Positions 46,865 to 56,669 are shown, counted from the first letter of the stretch. The stretch: 64,000 nt of DNA from an uncultured Pelagibacteraceae bacterium (GCA_902633185.1 CACPFN010000004.1:1-64000); one strand, 5' to 3'. Made by a program: numbers and translations. The notes: generated by a model from the letters alone, not told the origin.

Positions 46865-47298
46865 TTACCCGTTGATCCAAATCCACCCGAACCTCTAATT
46901 GTCTCAGGCAAAGTTTCTACAGTTTCAAAATCTACTTTTAGAATTGGCATTAGTATCATTTGAGCAATTCTATCATCGTTATTTACTGTAAAGTCTTTAT
47001 CTCCATGATTAAATAAAATTACTTTTATTTCTCCTCTATAGTCACTATCAATTGTTCCAGGAGTATTTAATACACTTATATTATTTTTAGCCGCTAAACC
47101 TGAACGCGGCCTGATCTGAACTTCGGTATCCTCAGGTATTGCAATGGATATACCTGTTGGCACTAAAGCGTTTTCGCCCGGTTTAATTACTATTTTCTTT
47201 TCAATGAATGCAGTCAAATCTAGTCCAGATGATCCTGTTGTTTTATATTCTGGCAGTTTAACTTTCTTGTCTAATTTTTTAATTAAGACTTTAACCAT
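46861..47298 (-). CDS. dut: dUTP pyrophosphatase
   Basis: The 145-residue trimeric dUTPase keeps uracil out of DNA and supplies dUMP. All five motifs are visible, including GLDLTAF, RPRSGLAAKN, NTPGTIDSDYRGEIKV, DRIAQMIL and the C-terminal RGSGGFGSTGK arm. It follows coaBC by four bases, the coaBC-dut pairing usual in proteobacteria. Confidence 0.98.
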   Translation of the reverse strand: MVKVLIKKLDKKVKLPEYKTTGSSGLDLTAFIEKKIVIKPGENALVPTGISIAIPEDTEVQIRPRSGLAAKNNISVLNTPGTIDSDYRGEIKVILFNHGDKDFTVNNDDRIAQMILMPILKVDFETVETLPETIRGSGGFGSTGK

Positions 47299-47302
47299 TA
47301 AG

Positions 47303-48502
47303 TTAATTAATCTGTTGAATTATTCTTTTGACTATTTCCTCAGCGACCAATGATTTGCTCATCTTTTCAAAATTTTCTTCAGGTTTATCTTTGTAAAATA
47401 TAGAAATTTTATTAAAATCTGATCCAAATCCTATAGTTTGATCTGAGACATCATTTGCAATTACCCAGTCACAATTTTTTTCATTCAACTTCTCTTTTGC
47501 ATTTGTCGAGAGATTGTTTGTTTCTGCTGCAAAACCAATTGTTATTTTTGGTCTTAATGAATTGTGATTAGATATATGATTTAAAATATCGATATTTTTT
47601 TCTAGCTCTAAGTTAAATTCTTCATTCTTTTTAATCTTTGTACTTTTATAATTTTTCACTTTAAAATCAGAAACAGCTGCAGAAAAAATAGCTACATCTG
47701 TTGGTAGATTATTTAAACTTTCTTTGAACATCTCTTCAGCAGTTTCAACACTTACAAAATTAACGCCGTCCAAAGGTTTAATGCTTGTCTTTCCAGAAAT
47801 AAGTGTCGTATCAAATCCATTGTCTCTAAGACATTTAGCTATTTCATATCCTTGTTTGCCACTGGATTTATTTGTAATAAATCTTACAGGATCAATATAT
47901 TCATTAGTTGGTCCTGCAGTAACTAAAGCTTTTAATTTTTTATTTTTATCTAAATTAGAAAAATAATTTTTAAGCGTATTGACTATTTCATTTGGTTCTG
48001 TCATTTTTCCTTCTCCATATTCACCACATGCCATATCTCCTATCTCTGGTCCAATAATTTTGTATCCAAAGCTTTTTAATTTTAATATGTTTTCTTTAGT
48101 AGAAGGATGTTCCCACATTCTTACATTCATTGCTGGTGCTAAAAATATTTGTTTGTTAGAGGCTAATAAAACAGTAGACGCCAAATCTTCTGCATTTCCT
48201 GAGGCTACTTTAGATATAGTATTTGCTGTAATTGGTGCAACTAATACTGCATCAGCCCATCTTGATAAAGATATATGGTCCATCTCAGCTTCGTTCTCTG
48301 CACTAAATATATCGTCATAAACTTTTTCTTGAGAAAGAGACGAAACAGATAGTGGAGTTACAAATTCTTTTGCATTTTTTGTTAATATAGTTTTTACACG
48401 AGCACCATTTTTCTTAAATAATCTTATTAACTCAAGACTTTTGTAAGCAGAAATTCCACCACATATAATTAACAGTATTTTTTTATTCTCAAAATAATTC
48501 AT
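47303..48502 (-). CDS. coaBC: Bifunctional phosphopantothenoylcysteine decarboxylase/synthetase
   Basis: CoaBC performs two consecutive steps of coenzyme A synthesis. The 399-residue protein has the flavin-binding CoaC half (about 1-185; ILLIICGGISAYKSLELIR, LAPAMNVRMWEHPST, MACGEYGEGKM) and the CTP-dependent CoaB half (about 190-399; ALVTAGPTNEYIDPVRFITN, SSGKQGYEIAK, KPKITIG-like RPKITIGFAAET). It lies nine bases after ubiB in the same direction. Confidence 0.97.
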   Translation of the reverse strand: MNYFENKKILLIICGGISAYKSLELIRLFKKNGARVKTILTKNAKEFVTPLSVSSLSQEKVYDDIFSAENEAEMDHISLSRWADAVLVAPITANTISKVASGNAEDLASTVLLASNKQIFLAPAMNVRMWEHPSTKENILKLKSFGYKIIGPEIGDMACGEYGEGKMTEPNEIVNTLKNYFSNLDKNKKLKALVTAGPTNEYIDPVRFITNKSSGKQGYEIAKCLRDNGFDTTLISGKTSIKPLDGVNFVSVETAEEMFKESLNNLPTDVAIFSAAVSDFKVKNYKSTKIKKNEEFNLELEKNIDILNHISNHNSLRPKITIGFAAETNNLSTNAKEKLNEKNCDWVIANDVSDQTIGFGSDFNKISIFYKDKPEENFEKMSKSLVAEEIVKRIIQQIN

Positions 48503-48510
48503 CGTCGAGA

Positions 48511-50079
48511 TTAAAATACTACTAATCCTAAAATTACAAGTAATAATAAACCAATGATTGATTGATTTCTGAAAGCTACCATTTCATTTTTTTTTGTATT
48601 TAGATCATTATACGTATTAGTATTTTGTGGAATTTGTCCACTTGCAAGAAATGTTAATGCTTGGTTTGCTTTATCCATTATTTGCGGCATTTCTGGTAAT
48701 CTTTTTATAACTTCTGCAGAATTTTTTAGAGTTTCATTTAATGTTGTTATAGGATCTTTTGTTTCTTTAAGCCATTTTTCAAGAACAGGTCTTGACGTTT
48801 CCCAAATGTTTGTCTCTGGATTTAATCTTCTTGCAACACCTTCAACTACTACCATGGTTTTCTGTAGCATTAGTAACTGTGGTTGAGTCTGCATATTAAA
48901 TTTTTCTGTCACATCAAAAAGTTGTTTGAGTAGTTTACCGCCAGATATATCTTTAATTGACTGACCAAATATTGGTTCTCCTATTGATCTTAGTGCTTGG
49001 GCGAGATCATCAACAGGCACTTCTTTTGGAACTAACCCTGCAGCCAAATGAACTTCAGCCACTTTTTTATAATCTCGTTTAATAAATCCATATAAAATCT
49101 CAGCAAGAAATTTTTTACTCAAATCATCGAGCCTTCCCATTATACCAAAATCGATAGGAACTATTTGACCGCTATTATTTATAAAAATGTTACCTTGATG
49201 CATATCTGCATGAAAAAAACCATCTCTAACAGCATGTCTTAAAAAATGTTGAATAATATCTGATGCGATTTTTTTGGTATCTATATTTCTTTTTTCTAAC
49301 TCTTCTGTTTCTCTTATAGAGACACCTTCAACCCAGTCTAAAGTCATTACATTTTCACTTGTAAAATTCCAATAAATTCTAGGAACTTGAAATCCACTGT
49401 CATTCTTAGTGTTTTCAGAATACTCATTAGCTGCAGCGGCTTCAAATCTTAAATCCATTTCTAAATTGGTTATTTCTTTTAGCAAATATACAACCTCAAC
49501 TAACTTAAGTCTTTTTGTCTTTTTGATAATTGACTCAGTTAAAAAAGCAAAAAGCATCAAAGCATCAATTTCTTCGTTGAATATTTTTTTTATATTTGGT
49601 CGTAAAATTTTTATAGCCACTTCTTTAATTGTGCCATTATCATTTATTTGCGCTTTATGAACTTGAGCTATAGATGCTGCTGCCACTGGTTCAGATAGAT
49701 TTATAATTGAATTAAAATTATCTTCCCCTAGATCTTTTTTGATTATTTCTTTAGCTTTAGATAATTCAAATGGAGGCAAACGATCTTGTAAACTCTCTAG
49801 TTGCTTTGATAACTTTTCTCCAATTATATCTGGTCTAGTTGCCAGAAATTGACCTAATTTAATGAATGTTGTGCCCATAGATTGCAAGGAGTTTGATAAT
49901 CTTTCACCTTCGGTTTCATTTACAAAAGAATTATCTTTTTTTGAAAATGATAAAGACAACAAATAGAATAAAATTTTTATTCCAATTGGTGGATTATGAA
50001 ACTTTGTGAATATACTTAAAGCGTCAGATTTTGCTAATTTCCTACCAAGCCTAAAAAGTATGTATAATTTTTTAATCAT
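48511..50079 (-). CDS. ubiB: UbiB ubiquinone-biosynthesis atypical kinase
   Basis: UbiB is an ADCK-type protein-kinase-like ATPase needed for ubiquinone synthesis. I start it at the ATG at 50079 (MIKKLYILFRLGR), which overlaps the ubiE stop as ATGA; the longer frame would need a TTG. The KxGQ motif (TFIKLGQFLATRPD), the alanine-rich nucleotide loop (VAAASIAQVHKAQ), and HADMHQGNIFI with PIDFGIMGR are present. A C-terminal membrane helix pair (around SIIGLLLLVILGLVVF) anchors it. Confidence 0.96.
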   Translation of the reverse strand: MIKKLYILFRLGRKLAKSDALSIFTKFHNPPIGIKILFYLLSLSFSKKDNSFVNETEGERLSNSLQSMGTTFIKLGQFLATRPDIIGEKLSKQLESLQDRLPPFELSKAKEIIKKDLGEDNFNSIINLSEPVAAASIAQVHKAQINDNGTIKEVAIKILRPNIKKIFNEEIDALMLFAFLTESIIKKTKRLKLVEVVYLLKEITNLEMDLRFEAAAANEYSENTKNDSGFQVPRIYWNFTSENVMTLDWVEGVSIRETEELEKRNIDTKKIASDIIQHFLRHAVRDGFFHADMHQGNIFINNSGQIVPIDFGIMGRLDDLSKKFLAEILYGFIKRDYKKVAEVHLAAGLVPKEVPVDDLAQALRSIGEPIFGQSIKDISGGKLLKQLFDVTEKFNMQTQPQLLMLQKTMVVVEGVARRLNPETNIWETSRPVLEKWLKETKDPITTLNETLKNSAEVIKRLPEMPQIMDKANQALTFLASGQIPQNTNTYNDLNTKKNEMVAFRNQSIIGLLLLVILGLVVF

Positions 50080-50783
50080 ATTTTCCAACCTGAATGAATA
50101 GCTACTATTCCACCAGAAAAGTTTCTATACTCACATTTAATAAAATTATTATTCTGCATTAAACCCTTTAATTCCTCTTGATTAACAAATTCTTGGATGC
50201 TTTTTATTAGATATTCATAAGGCTCTTTTTCACCAACCACAAATTTTCCTATTTCTGGAATTAATTTAGAGTATCTTTTATAGACTAAATCTAAGTTTAA
50301 ATTTTGAATTTTTGAAAATTCTAAACAAAAAAATCTACCTCCTGACTTTAAAACTCTGTACGCTTCACTTAAGGATTTATTAATATTTTTTGTATTTCTT
50401 AAACCAAAACTGATTGTGTAATAATCACATGAATTAGATTTTAAAGGCAATTTCTCTGCCGACCCCTTAATCCACTTGATATTTTTGTAATTTGATAGTC
50501 TATTTTTTCCCCTTTTCATCATTCCTTCATTGGGGTCAATACAAAATAATTCTATATTTTTATTTGAACTATTATCGATAAAAAGTTTTGCTATATCACC
50601 TGTGCCACATGCAACATCTGCTAGAATTTTATTTTTACCTGGGTTCATCCAATTTATTAAATTTCTTTTCCAGATTCTATGAACTCCAAGTGACATCAAA
50701 TCATTCATGATGTCGTATTTATCATAAACTTTATCAAAGACACCTTGGACTAGACCTTTTTTATTTTGAAGATATTGTTGCAT
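50076..50783 (-). CDS. ubiE: Ubiquinone/menaquinone C-methyltransferase UbiE
   Basis: A 235-residue AdoMet-dependent methyltransferase for the benzoquinol ring. It has VFDKVYDKYDIMNDLMSLG, the AdoMet motif LADVACGTGDIAKLF and the signature YTISFGLRNTKNINKSL, then LKSGGRFFCLEFSK. In a genome with coq7 the product is ubiquinone. It is divergent from mutM over 32 bases and coupled to ubiB, both typical of the region near dnaA. Confidence 0.97.
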   Translation of the reverse strand: MQQYLQNKKGLVQGVFDKVYDKYDIMNDLMSLGVHRIWKRNLINWMNPGKNKILADVACGTGDIAKLFIDNSSNKNIELFCIDPNEGMMKRGKNRLSNYKNIKWIKGSAEKLPLKSNSCDYYTISFGLRNTKNINKSLSEAYRVLKSGGRFFCLEFSKIQNLNLDLVYKRYSKLIPEIGKFVVGEKEPYEYLIKSIQEFVNQEELKGLMQNNNFIKCEYRNFSGGIVAIHSGWKI

Positions 50784-50815
50784 AAAATAAATAATATTAA
50801 TTAATATAATAATAA

Positions 50816-51679
50816 ATGCCAGAATTGCCAGAAGTAGAAGTTGTTAAAGAGTCACTAAGTAGAACAATAACAGGAAAAAAAATAAAAAAAGTAAGTATAA
50901 AGAATAGGAATTTAAGGTACAAAATAAAAAAAGGTTTTGAAACAAGACTTCAATCAAAATCAATAAAAAAAGTTAAGAGGTTTTCAAAATATATCATACT
51001 AGCTTTAAATGATGAAAAATTTTGCTTAATTCATCTTGGAATGTCTGGCACTATACATCTCTTAAGAAAAAATATTTTAAATCAAAAAACAAATGCAAGT
51101 TTTTATCATAGTCCTTATTTACCAAAAAAACATAACCACGTATTTTTGGAATTTGATAACATAAAAATTATATATAATGATCCCAGAAGATTTGGTTATT
51201 TCAAATTATTTGAAAATAAAAATAATTTAGAAAATTTTATAAATAACTATGGTCCTGAGCCTTTTTCTTCAAAATTTAATCTCAACTACTTAAAAAAATA
51301 TTTTTATAAAAAGAAAAAGAATATAAAAAATTTTCTCTTAGATCAAAAGTTTGTTTCAGGTTTGGGGAATATTTATGCAAGTGAAATTTTATTCAGCTCT
51401 AAAATAAATCCAAAAAAAAAAGCAAAATCTTTAAGTGAAAACGATTGTATTAATATTATTAAATATTCAAGAAAAATTTTAAATTTAGCGATAAAAAAAG
51501 GTGGGTCTAGTATTAGAGATTTTAAAAATATAGTTGGTAAAAATGGATCTTTTCAAGATAACTTTAAAGTATACAATAGAGAAAATAAGAGTTGTCTTTC
51601 ACCAGGATGCAAAGGGACAATAAAAAAAAAATTTATCACTAATAGATCAACATTTTTTTGTAATATTTGTCAAAAATAA
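50816..51679 (+). CDS. mutM: Formamidopyrimidine-DNA glycosylase (MutM/Fpg)
   Basis: MutM removes 8-oxoguanine and formamidopyrimidines. The 287-residue protein begins MPELPEVEVVKESL, with the catalytic Pro2 and Glu3 after Met removal; LGMSGTIHLL and DPRRFGYF are present, followed by the H2TH domain (FVSGLGNIYASEILF) and a C-terminal zinc finger with cysteines in SCLSPGCKG and FFCNICQ. It precedes rpsT by about 50 bases. Confidence 0.98.
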   Translation: MPELPEVEVVKESLSRTITGKKIKKVSIKNRNLRYKIKKGFETRLQSKSIKKVKRFSKYIILALNDEKFCLIHLGMSGTIHLLRKNILNQKTNASFYHSPYLPKKHNHVFLEFDNIKIIYNDPRRFGYFKLFENKNNLENFINNYGPEPFSSKFNLNYLKKYFYKKKKNIKNFLLDQKFVSGLGNIYASEILFSSKINPKKKAKSLSENDCINIIKYSRKILNLAIKKGGSSIRDFKNIVGKNGSFQDNFKVYNRENKSCLSPGCKGTIKKKFITNRSTFFCNICQK

Positions 51680-51729
51680 AAAATTATTATATTGACCGTA
51701 TAAATTTCTCGTTATATACAATCGCGCTT

Positions 51730-51990
51730 ATGGCAAACACTAAATCAGCTATTAAACGAATAAGACGTATATCACGTCAAACAACGGTAAATAAGTCTAG
51801 AAAAAGCAGGTTTAGATCTGCAATAAAAAAAATGAATTTAATTCTTGATAAAAAGGACAAAAAAGAAGCTTTAGCATTCTTGCCAAAATTAAACTCTGAA
51901 TTGATGAAAATAGCAAAGACAGGGGTGGTAAAAAAGCAAAACGCGTCAAGAAATATTTCTAGAATAACAAAAAAAATAAATTCCTTATAA
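51730..51990 (+). CDS. rpsT: 30S ribosomal protein S20
   Basis: The 86-residue 16S-binding protein starts MANTKSAIKRIRRISRQTTV. I chose the ATG at 51730 because the family always begins MAN(T/H)KSA; the longer frame reads mutM 3' sequence and leader. It is highly basic, normal in length, and placed between mutM and dnaA, the usual alphaproteobacterial order. Confidence 0.98.
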   Translation: MANTKSAIKRIRRISRQTTVNKSRKSRFRSAIKKMNLILDKKDKKEALAFLPKLNSELMKIAKTGVVKKQNASRNISRITKKINSL

Positions 51991-52234
51991 CAACTTTTAG
52001 TTTACTTAAAGAAATTACAACCCCAGAGATTATTTTTTCAATTAAAAAAAGAATCTTTTAATCTTTTAGTCCCAAGATAAAAAAAAAATAAAAAAAGTAA
52101 ATTTAAGATTACTAAATTTAAGTCCTTAAAAATAGATTCAATTATTAATTTATACAATTGTAAATTTTATTTTTTTTTGAGAATAAAAATAAATTTATTG
52201 CATTGGATTATGAATAGGAGTTTAACAGACTCTC
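51991..52234. other. rpsT-dnaA intergenic region, no recognisable oriC boxes
   Basis: A 244-base, extremely AT-rich gap. I looked for DnaA boxes (TTATCCACA and its complement) and found none; the nearest resemblance is TTATAACAA at the rpsT stop. A tandem of ATCTTTTA-like words occurs at about 52052-52068. No convincing intrinsic terminator for rpsT is visible. It presumably carries the dnaA promoter; a spaced pair that I would trust was not found. Confidence 0.5.
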
Positions 52235-53644
52235 ATGAAAAATAATCTCACTAACATTAAATCAGACAATATTAATAAGATTGATTGGAAATTATTACAA
52301 AATGAAATGAAAAATAAGTTTGGTTCTGAGATTTATGATAGTTGGTTAAAAAAAATTGATTTGGTTGATGAGTTTAAAAATTATGTTTTATTGTCCGTTT
52401 CGACAAGATTTATCAGAGACTGGATAACCTCAAGATATTTAGATCAAATATTACAAATAATTAAATTATATAAAAAAGATATTTCCAGAATAGAGTTTGT
52501 GATTAACGAGAATATAAAGAACAAAAATACTGATGAAATAAAACCAGATAATTCATCTGATAATGAAAAGGTTTCATTTATTAAAGACTCATATCTTCAA
52601 TATAATCGAATTGATCCAAATAAAAACTTTGAGAATTTCTTGCTAGGGAAAAGTAATAAACTAGCTTTTGAAGCTGCAAAAAAAGTCTCAGAACAAATAG
52701 CTTATTATAATCCTCTATATATTTATGGTGGAGTTGGAATGGGTAAGACACATTTGTTAAATGCAATTGGATTAAGTTTGAAAGAAAAAAATAAAGTAAT
52801 GTTTATTTCAGCTGAAAGATTTATGTATCAATTTGTAAAATCGATAAAATCTAATGATATGGTAAAGTTTAAAGAGTATTTCAGAAATACTGACATATTT
52901 TTGATTGATGATATTCAATTTATGAATGGAAAGGAAGCTATGCAAGAAGAGTTTTTCCATACATTTAATGTTTTGTTAGAGAAAGGATCACAAATTATAG
53001 TATCAGCAGATAGACCACCAAACAAATTAACTAGAATACAAGAGAGAATTAAATCTAGATTTTCAGGAGGATTAGTAGTTGATATTCAAAATGCTGATTT
53101 TGAATTAAGATACAATATAATAAAATCCAAAAATGAAGATCTTGGAATTCATGATCCGAATAATATTAAAATCAGCGATGAGATTCTAAAATTTATTAGT
53201 ACTGAAGTTAACACTAGTATCAGAGAACTTGTTGGTGCATTTAATAGAATAGTATCTTTCTCAAGAATTTATGGAAAAACACCTTCAATGTCAGAGGTAA
53301 AAGTAATATTAAAAGATCTATTAAATTTAACAGAAAATAAAGTTGATATAGACAATATTCAAACAATAGTCTGTAAATATTTCAAAATAAGTAAAAACGA
53401 AATGTTGTCACCAAGAAGGTCAAGATACCTTGTAAGACCAAGACAAACTGCTATTTATTTAGCAAAAATGCTGACATCTAAATCTTTACCAGAGATAGGT
53501 CGATCATTTGCTAATAGAGATCACACAACTGTTATTCATTCAGTTAAAACAATAGAAAAATTAAGAAAAGACGATAATGAATTAAATTTAAGCATTGATA
53601 GCCTAAAGAATAAAATATTATACAAACAAGAAAATGAAATTTAG
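52235..53644 (+). CDS. dnaA: Chromosomal replication initiator DnaA
   Basis: A 469-residue AAA+ protein that binds oriC and opens DNA. The N-terminal domain I (WKLLQNEMKNKFGSEIYDSW) is followed by a short linker; the AAA+ core has NPLYIYGGVGMGKTHLL (Walker A) and FLIDDIQFMNGKEA (Walker B). Domain IV carries the DNA-binding helix-turn-helix with RQTAIYLAKML and the signature SFANRDHTTVIHSV. The stop overlaps dnaN by 11 bases. Confidence 0.99.
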   Translation: MKNNLTNIKSDNINKIDWKLLQNEMKNKFGSEIYDSWLKKIDLVDEFKNYVLLSVSTRFIRDWITSRYLDQILQIIKLYKKDISRIEFVINENIKNKNTDEIKPDNSSDNEKVSFIKDSYLQYNRIDPNKNFENFLLGKSNKLAFEAAKKVSEQIAYYNPLYIYGGVGMGKTHLLNAIGLSLKEKNKVMFISAERFMYQFVKSIKSNDMVKFKEYFRNTDIFLIDDIQFMNGKEAMQEEFFHTFNVLLEKGSQIIVSADRPPNKLTRIQERIKSRFSGGLVVDIQNADFELRYNIIKSKNEDLGIHDPNNIKISDEILKFISTEVNTSIRELVGAFNRIVSFSRIYGKTPSMSEVKVILKDLLNLTENKVDIDNIQTIVCKYFKISKNEMLSPRRSRYLVRPRQTAIYLAKMLTSKSLPEIGRSFANRDHTTVIHSVKTIEKLRKDDNELNLSIDSLKNKILYKQENEI

Positions 53645-54746
53645 TGTTAATCAACAAGATTTGCAAAAATCTTTAGGTTATTGTCAGGGTGTAATAGAAA
53701 AAAGAAGCACTTTACCTATACTTTCAAATATTTTGATAGAGGCAGCAAATTCTAAGTTAAAAATTACAGCAACAGATTTAGATTTAATATTTGTAAATGA
53801 AATTTCAAATATTAAAATTTTTGATGAAGGCAAAACAACCACTTCTTCATCAATTATGTTTGATATTGTAAGAAAAATTCCCTCTGGTAGTCAGATAAAT
53901 TTTGAAAACACTGGAGATAGTAAATTACAATTAGAATCAAATAAATCTCTATTCAATTTAAATTCAATTAATGCATCTGAATTTCCAATTACAGATGAAA
54001 ATTTCAATGAGAATGAATTTACTATAAATTCAAAAGATTTATTAAAACTTTTAAATAAATGTAAATTTTCGATTTCGAATGATGAAACAAGACATTATCT
54101 CAGTGGTATTTTTTTCCATCAGACCCAAACAGATGATAAGAATTTTTTAACTGCAGCCGCAACAGATAGCCATAGAATGTCTATCTCAAAAATAAGACTA
54201 AAAAACAAAATTGAATTTGAACCAATAATACTTCCAAAAAAAACTATATTTCAATTATGTTCTCTTCTAGAAGATTATGATGGCGAGGTTAAAGTCTCAA
54301 ATATTAAATCCAAAATTAAATTTGAACTTAATAATAGTATTTTGATATCTAAATTAATCGATGGAAAATTCCCTAATTATATTCAAGTTATCCCTAGAGA
54401 GAATCAAAAAAAACTTGAAATAGATCTAAAATCTTTTCTAAATTCCGTCGACAGAGTAGCATCAGTTTCTCTAGATAAAAAAGATGGTGTAAAATTTAAT
54501 TTGACTAAAGATAACTTAGATTTATCTGTCAATAACACTAACAGTGGTGATGGTAAAGAAAGCCTATCTGTAAAATTTGAAACAGATTTAGACATAAGTT
54601 TTAACTCTAGATATTTGCTTGATATAGCATCCCAACTAAATGGTGATAATATTGAAATATATTTAAAAGATACTGGATCTCCTGCATTAATAAAAGATCC
54701 TGCAGACTTTGACAGTATTTATGTTGTAATGCCTATGAAAGGTTAG
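53634..54746 (+). CDS. dnaN: DNA polymerase III beta clamp
   Basis: The 370-residue sliding clamp tethers polymerases to DNA. It has the three-domain clamp pattern: MKFSVNQQDLQKSLGYCQGV with RSTLPILSNILIEA, then RHYLSGIFFH and TDSHRMSISK, and a C-terminal YVVMPMKG close to the usual YVVMPMRL clamp end. It overlaps dnaA. recF, often next, is missing here; a convergent plsC follows at once. Confidence 0.98.
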   Translation: MKFSVNQQDLQKSLGYCQGVIEKRSTLPILSNILIEAANSKLKITATDLDLIFVNEISNIKIFDEGKTTTSSSIMFDIVRKIPSGSQINFENTGDSKLQLESNKSLFNLNSINASEFPITDENFNENEFTINSKDLLKLLNKCKFSISNDETRHYLSGIFFHQTQTDDKNFLTAAATDSHRMSISKIRLKNKIEFEPIILPKKTIFQLCSLLEDYDGEVKVSNIKSKIKFELNNSILISKLIDGKFPNYIQVIPRENQKKLEIDLKSFLNSVDRVASVSLDKKDGVKFNLTKDNLDLSVNNTNSGDGKESLSVKFETDLDISFNSRYLLDIASQLNGDNIEIYLKDTGSPALIKDPADFDSIYVVMPMKG

Positions 54747-55441
54747 CTAGCAAGACCAAGTTCGGAATAAATTTCTTTTTGCAATAATTTTACAAATTCT
54801 GTTTCTTCGATACCTTTGTTAATTGGTTTTAAAATGGAAATAGTAATCGTTTTATTAGGCTTCATCTTTCCAGATTTTGGCCATACTCTTCCAGAGTCAA
54901 TAGCGACGGGTTGACATTTTACATTTAATTCTCTGTAAATTCTTCCAACCCCCTTTTTAAAAGGAATAATTTCATCTGGTAGAACTCGAGTAGCTTGTGG
55001 AAAAATTATTATAGGTCTTTTTGTTTTTTCCATAACTTCTTTAATTTTTTCAGTAAAATTAAGGTTTTCTCTAGAAACTTTATTTCTATTCACAGAAATA
55101 GAATCTATCTTTCTTAAATACCAACCAAATACCGGAATATTTAATAGTTCTTTTTTAAGAATAAAAATTGGTGAATTAAATATTGTTTGTAAAAAAAAAG
55201 TTTCAAACATCGATTGATGAGAGCATGCGATAAAGAAATTTTCGTTATTAATTATGTTTTCTTGACCTTTTATTACTATGCTGGTTGAGTAAAAAATTTT
55301 TAAACAGAATGATGACCAGTGTCCAAAAAGTTTACCTCCAAAAAGAGTGATTTTCTTGGGTAGTAATAATGATGGAAGAAAAATAATAGATATTAAAATT
55401 AATCCAGAAAAAAATATACTTTTAAAGAGGATATTTCTCAT
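54743..55441 (-). CDS. plsC: 1-acyl-sn-glycerol-3-phosphate acyltransferase (PlsC)
   Basis: PlsC makes phosphatidic acid from lysophosphatidic acid at the inner membrane. The 232-residue protein has one or two N-terminal membrane segments, the catalytic block CSHQSMFETFFL (H-x4-E in place of the classical H-x4-D, a form common in alphaproteobacteria) and IIFPQATRVLPDE in place of FPEGTR. The Ala-for-Gly change in that motif is unusual but conservative. It overlaps the dnaN stop by four bases and lies 13 bases downstream of lysA. Confidence 0.9.
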   Translation of the reverse strand: MRNILFKSIFFSGLILISIIFLPSLLLPKKITLFGGKLFGHWSSFCLKIFYSTSIVIKGQENIINNENFFIACSHQSMFETFFLQTIFNSPIFILKKELLNIPVFGWYLRKIDSISVNRNKVSRENLNFTEKIKEVMEKTKRPIIIFPQATRVLPDEIIPFKKGVGRIYRELNVKCQPVAIDSGRVWPKSGKMKPNKTITISILKPINKGIEETEFVKLLQKEIYSELGLAS

Positions 55442-55454
55442 TATAAGTTTTAAG

Positions 55455-56669
55455 TTAGATAATATCTGTTATTTTTTGTCTTTTTCTTATAATCTTTACT
55501 TTATTTCCTTTAATCAAAATTTCAGCAGGTCTTAATCTAAGATTATAATTAGATGATAATGAATAACCATAGGCACCTGTATCGCAAATAATCATAATAT
55601 CATTTTCTTTTATATTCTGAAATTTCCTTTCTGTTAAAAATTTATCAGTTGTTTCACATACTGGGCCTACAAATTCTAATATTTTCTTTGATCGTGACAT
55701 ATTTCTTAGGGATGGAATTATCCTATGTTTTGCATTATATAAAGCTGGTCTTATCAAATCATTCATTGCCGCATCTAATATTACAAATGTTTTTGTTTTG
55801 TTATGTTTTAAATAAATTACTTTTGATGCAAGTATACCAACATTTCCAATTATAGATCTTCCAGGTTCAAAAATTATTTTACAATTGTATTTATTTTTAA
55901 ATTTAATTATTGATTTTTTATATTTTGTATAATCAAGTTTTTTCGTTTTATTATCATAGTTTATCCCCATCCCACCACCTAAATCAATGATCTCAAATTT
56001 ATAATCTAAATTTTTTAAAAGTTTATCAAGAACATTTAGCATTTTTTCGTAAGGTTTGTGGTTTAAGATTTGACTACCGATATGAACGCTTAAGCATTTA
56101 ATATTTATAAATTTTGATTGTTTCATCAAATCAATAATTTTTACAAAAGTCTTTTTATCTACACCAAATTTATTTTCACTCTTACCAGTTGAAATTTGTT
56201 TCAATGTTTCAGCATCTGTATCTGGATTTAATCTTAGTCCTATATCAACAACTTTATTTAGTTTTTTTGCAGCTTTTTCAATTGCTAAAACTTCACTTAA
56301 AGACTCAGAATTTATTAATAATATTTTTTGTTTAATTGCATACTCAATTTCATCTCTTGTTTTACCAACTCCAGAGAAAACTATCTTATTTTTATCAATA
56401 CCAGCTTTAAGTGATGCATATAATTCACCCTTTGAAACTACATCTGCCCCAAGGCTAAGTTTTTTTATTTCTTTTAATAATGAAATATTTGAATTAGATT
56501 TTACAGAAAAACAAATTAAAGGTTTAATTTCCTCAAATGCTTTTTTAAAATTCTCTACATTTTCTCTTAAATTTTTATAAGAGTAGCAGTATAAAGGTGT
56601 ATTAAATTTTTTTGTTAGATTCTCAATGTTTTTTCCTTCAATAAAAAATTTATTTTTTATATATCTCAT
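55455..56669 (-). CDS. lysA: Diaminopimelate decarboxylase
   Basis: LysA makes lysine from meso-diaminopimelate. The 404-residue PLP enzyme has the cofactor Lys in ICFSVKSNSNISLL, the phosphate-binding IIDLGGGMGINY and FEPGRSIIGN, and the C-terminal active-site loops VGPVCETTDKF and CDTGAYGYSLSSNYN. Its ATG overlaps the lptM stop (ATGA). It completes the pathway to which dapB (10 kb) belongs. Confidence 0.98.
   Translation of the reverse strand: MRYIKNKFFIEGKNIENLTKKFNTPLYCYSYKNLRENVENFKKAFEEIKPLICFSVKSNSNISLLKEIKKLSLGADVVSKGELYASLKAGIDKNKIVFSGVGKTRDEIEYAIKQKILLINSESLSEVLAIEKAAKKLNKVVDIGLRLNPDTDAETLKQISTGKSENKFGVDKKTFVKIIDLMKQSKFINIKCLSVHIGSQILNHKPYEKMLNVLDKLLKNLDYKFEIIDLGGGMGINYDNKTKKLDYTKYKKSIIKFKNKYNCKIIFEPGRSIIGNVGILASKVIYLKHNKTKTFVILDAAMNDLIRPALYNAKHRIIPSLRNMSRSKKILEFVGPVCETTDKFLTERKFQNIKENDIMIICDTGAYGYSLSSNYNLRLRPAEILIKGNKVKIIRKRQKITDII

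Noticed and set aside
51667-51729. Longer S20 reading frame
   Set aside because: The added residues are the mutM 3' end and leader; S20 begins MANTKSA at 51730.
52052-52068. rpsT terminator
   Set aside because: The ATCTTTTA tandem can form only a weak A-U stem without GC pairs; not convincing.
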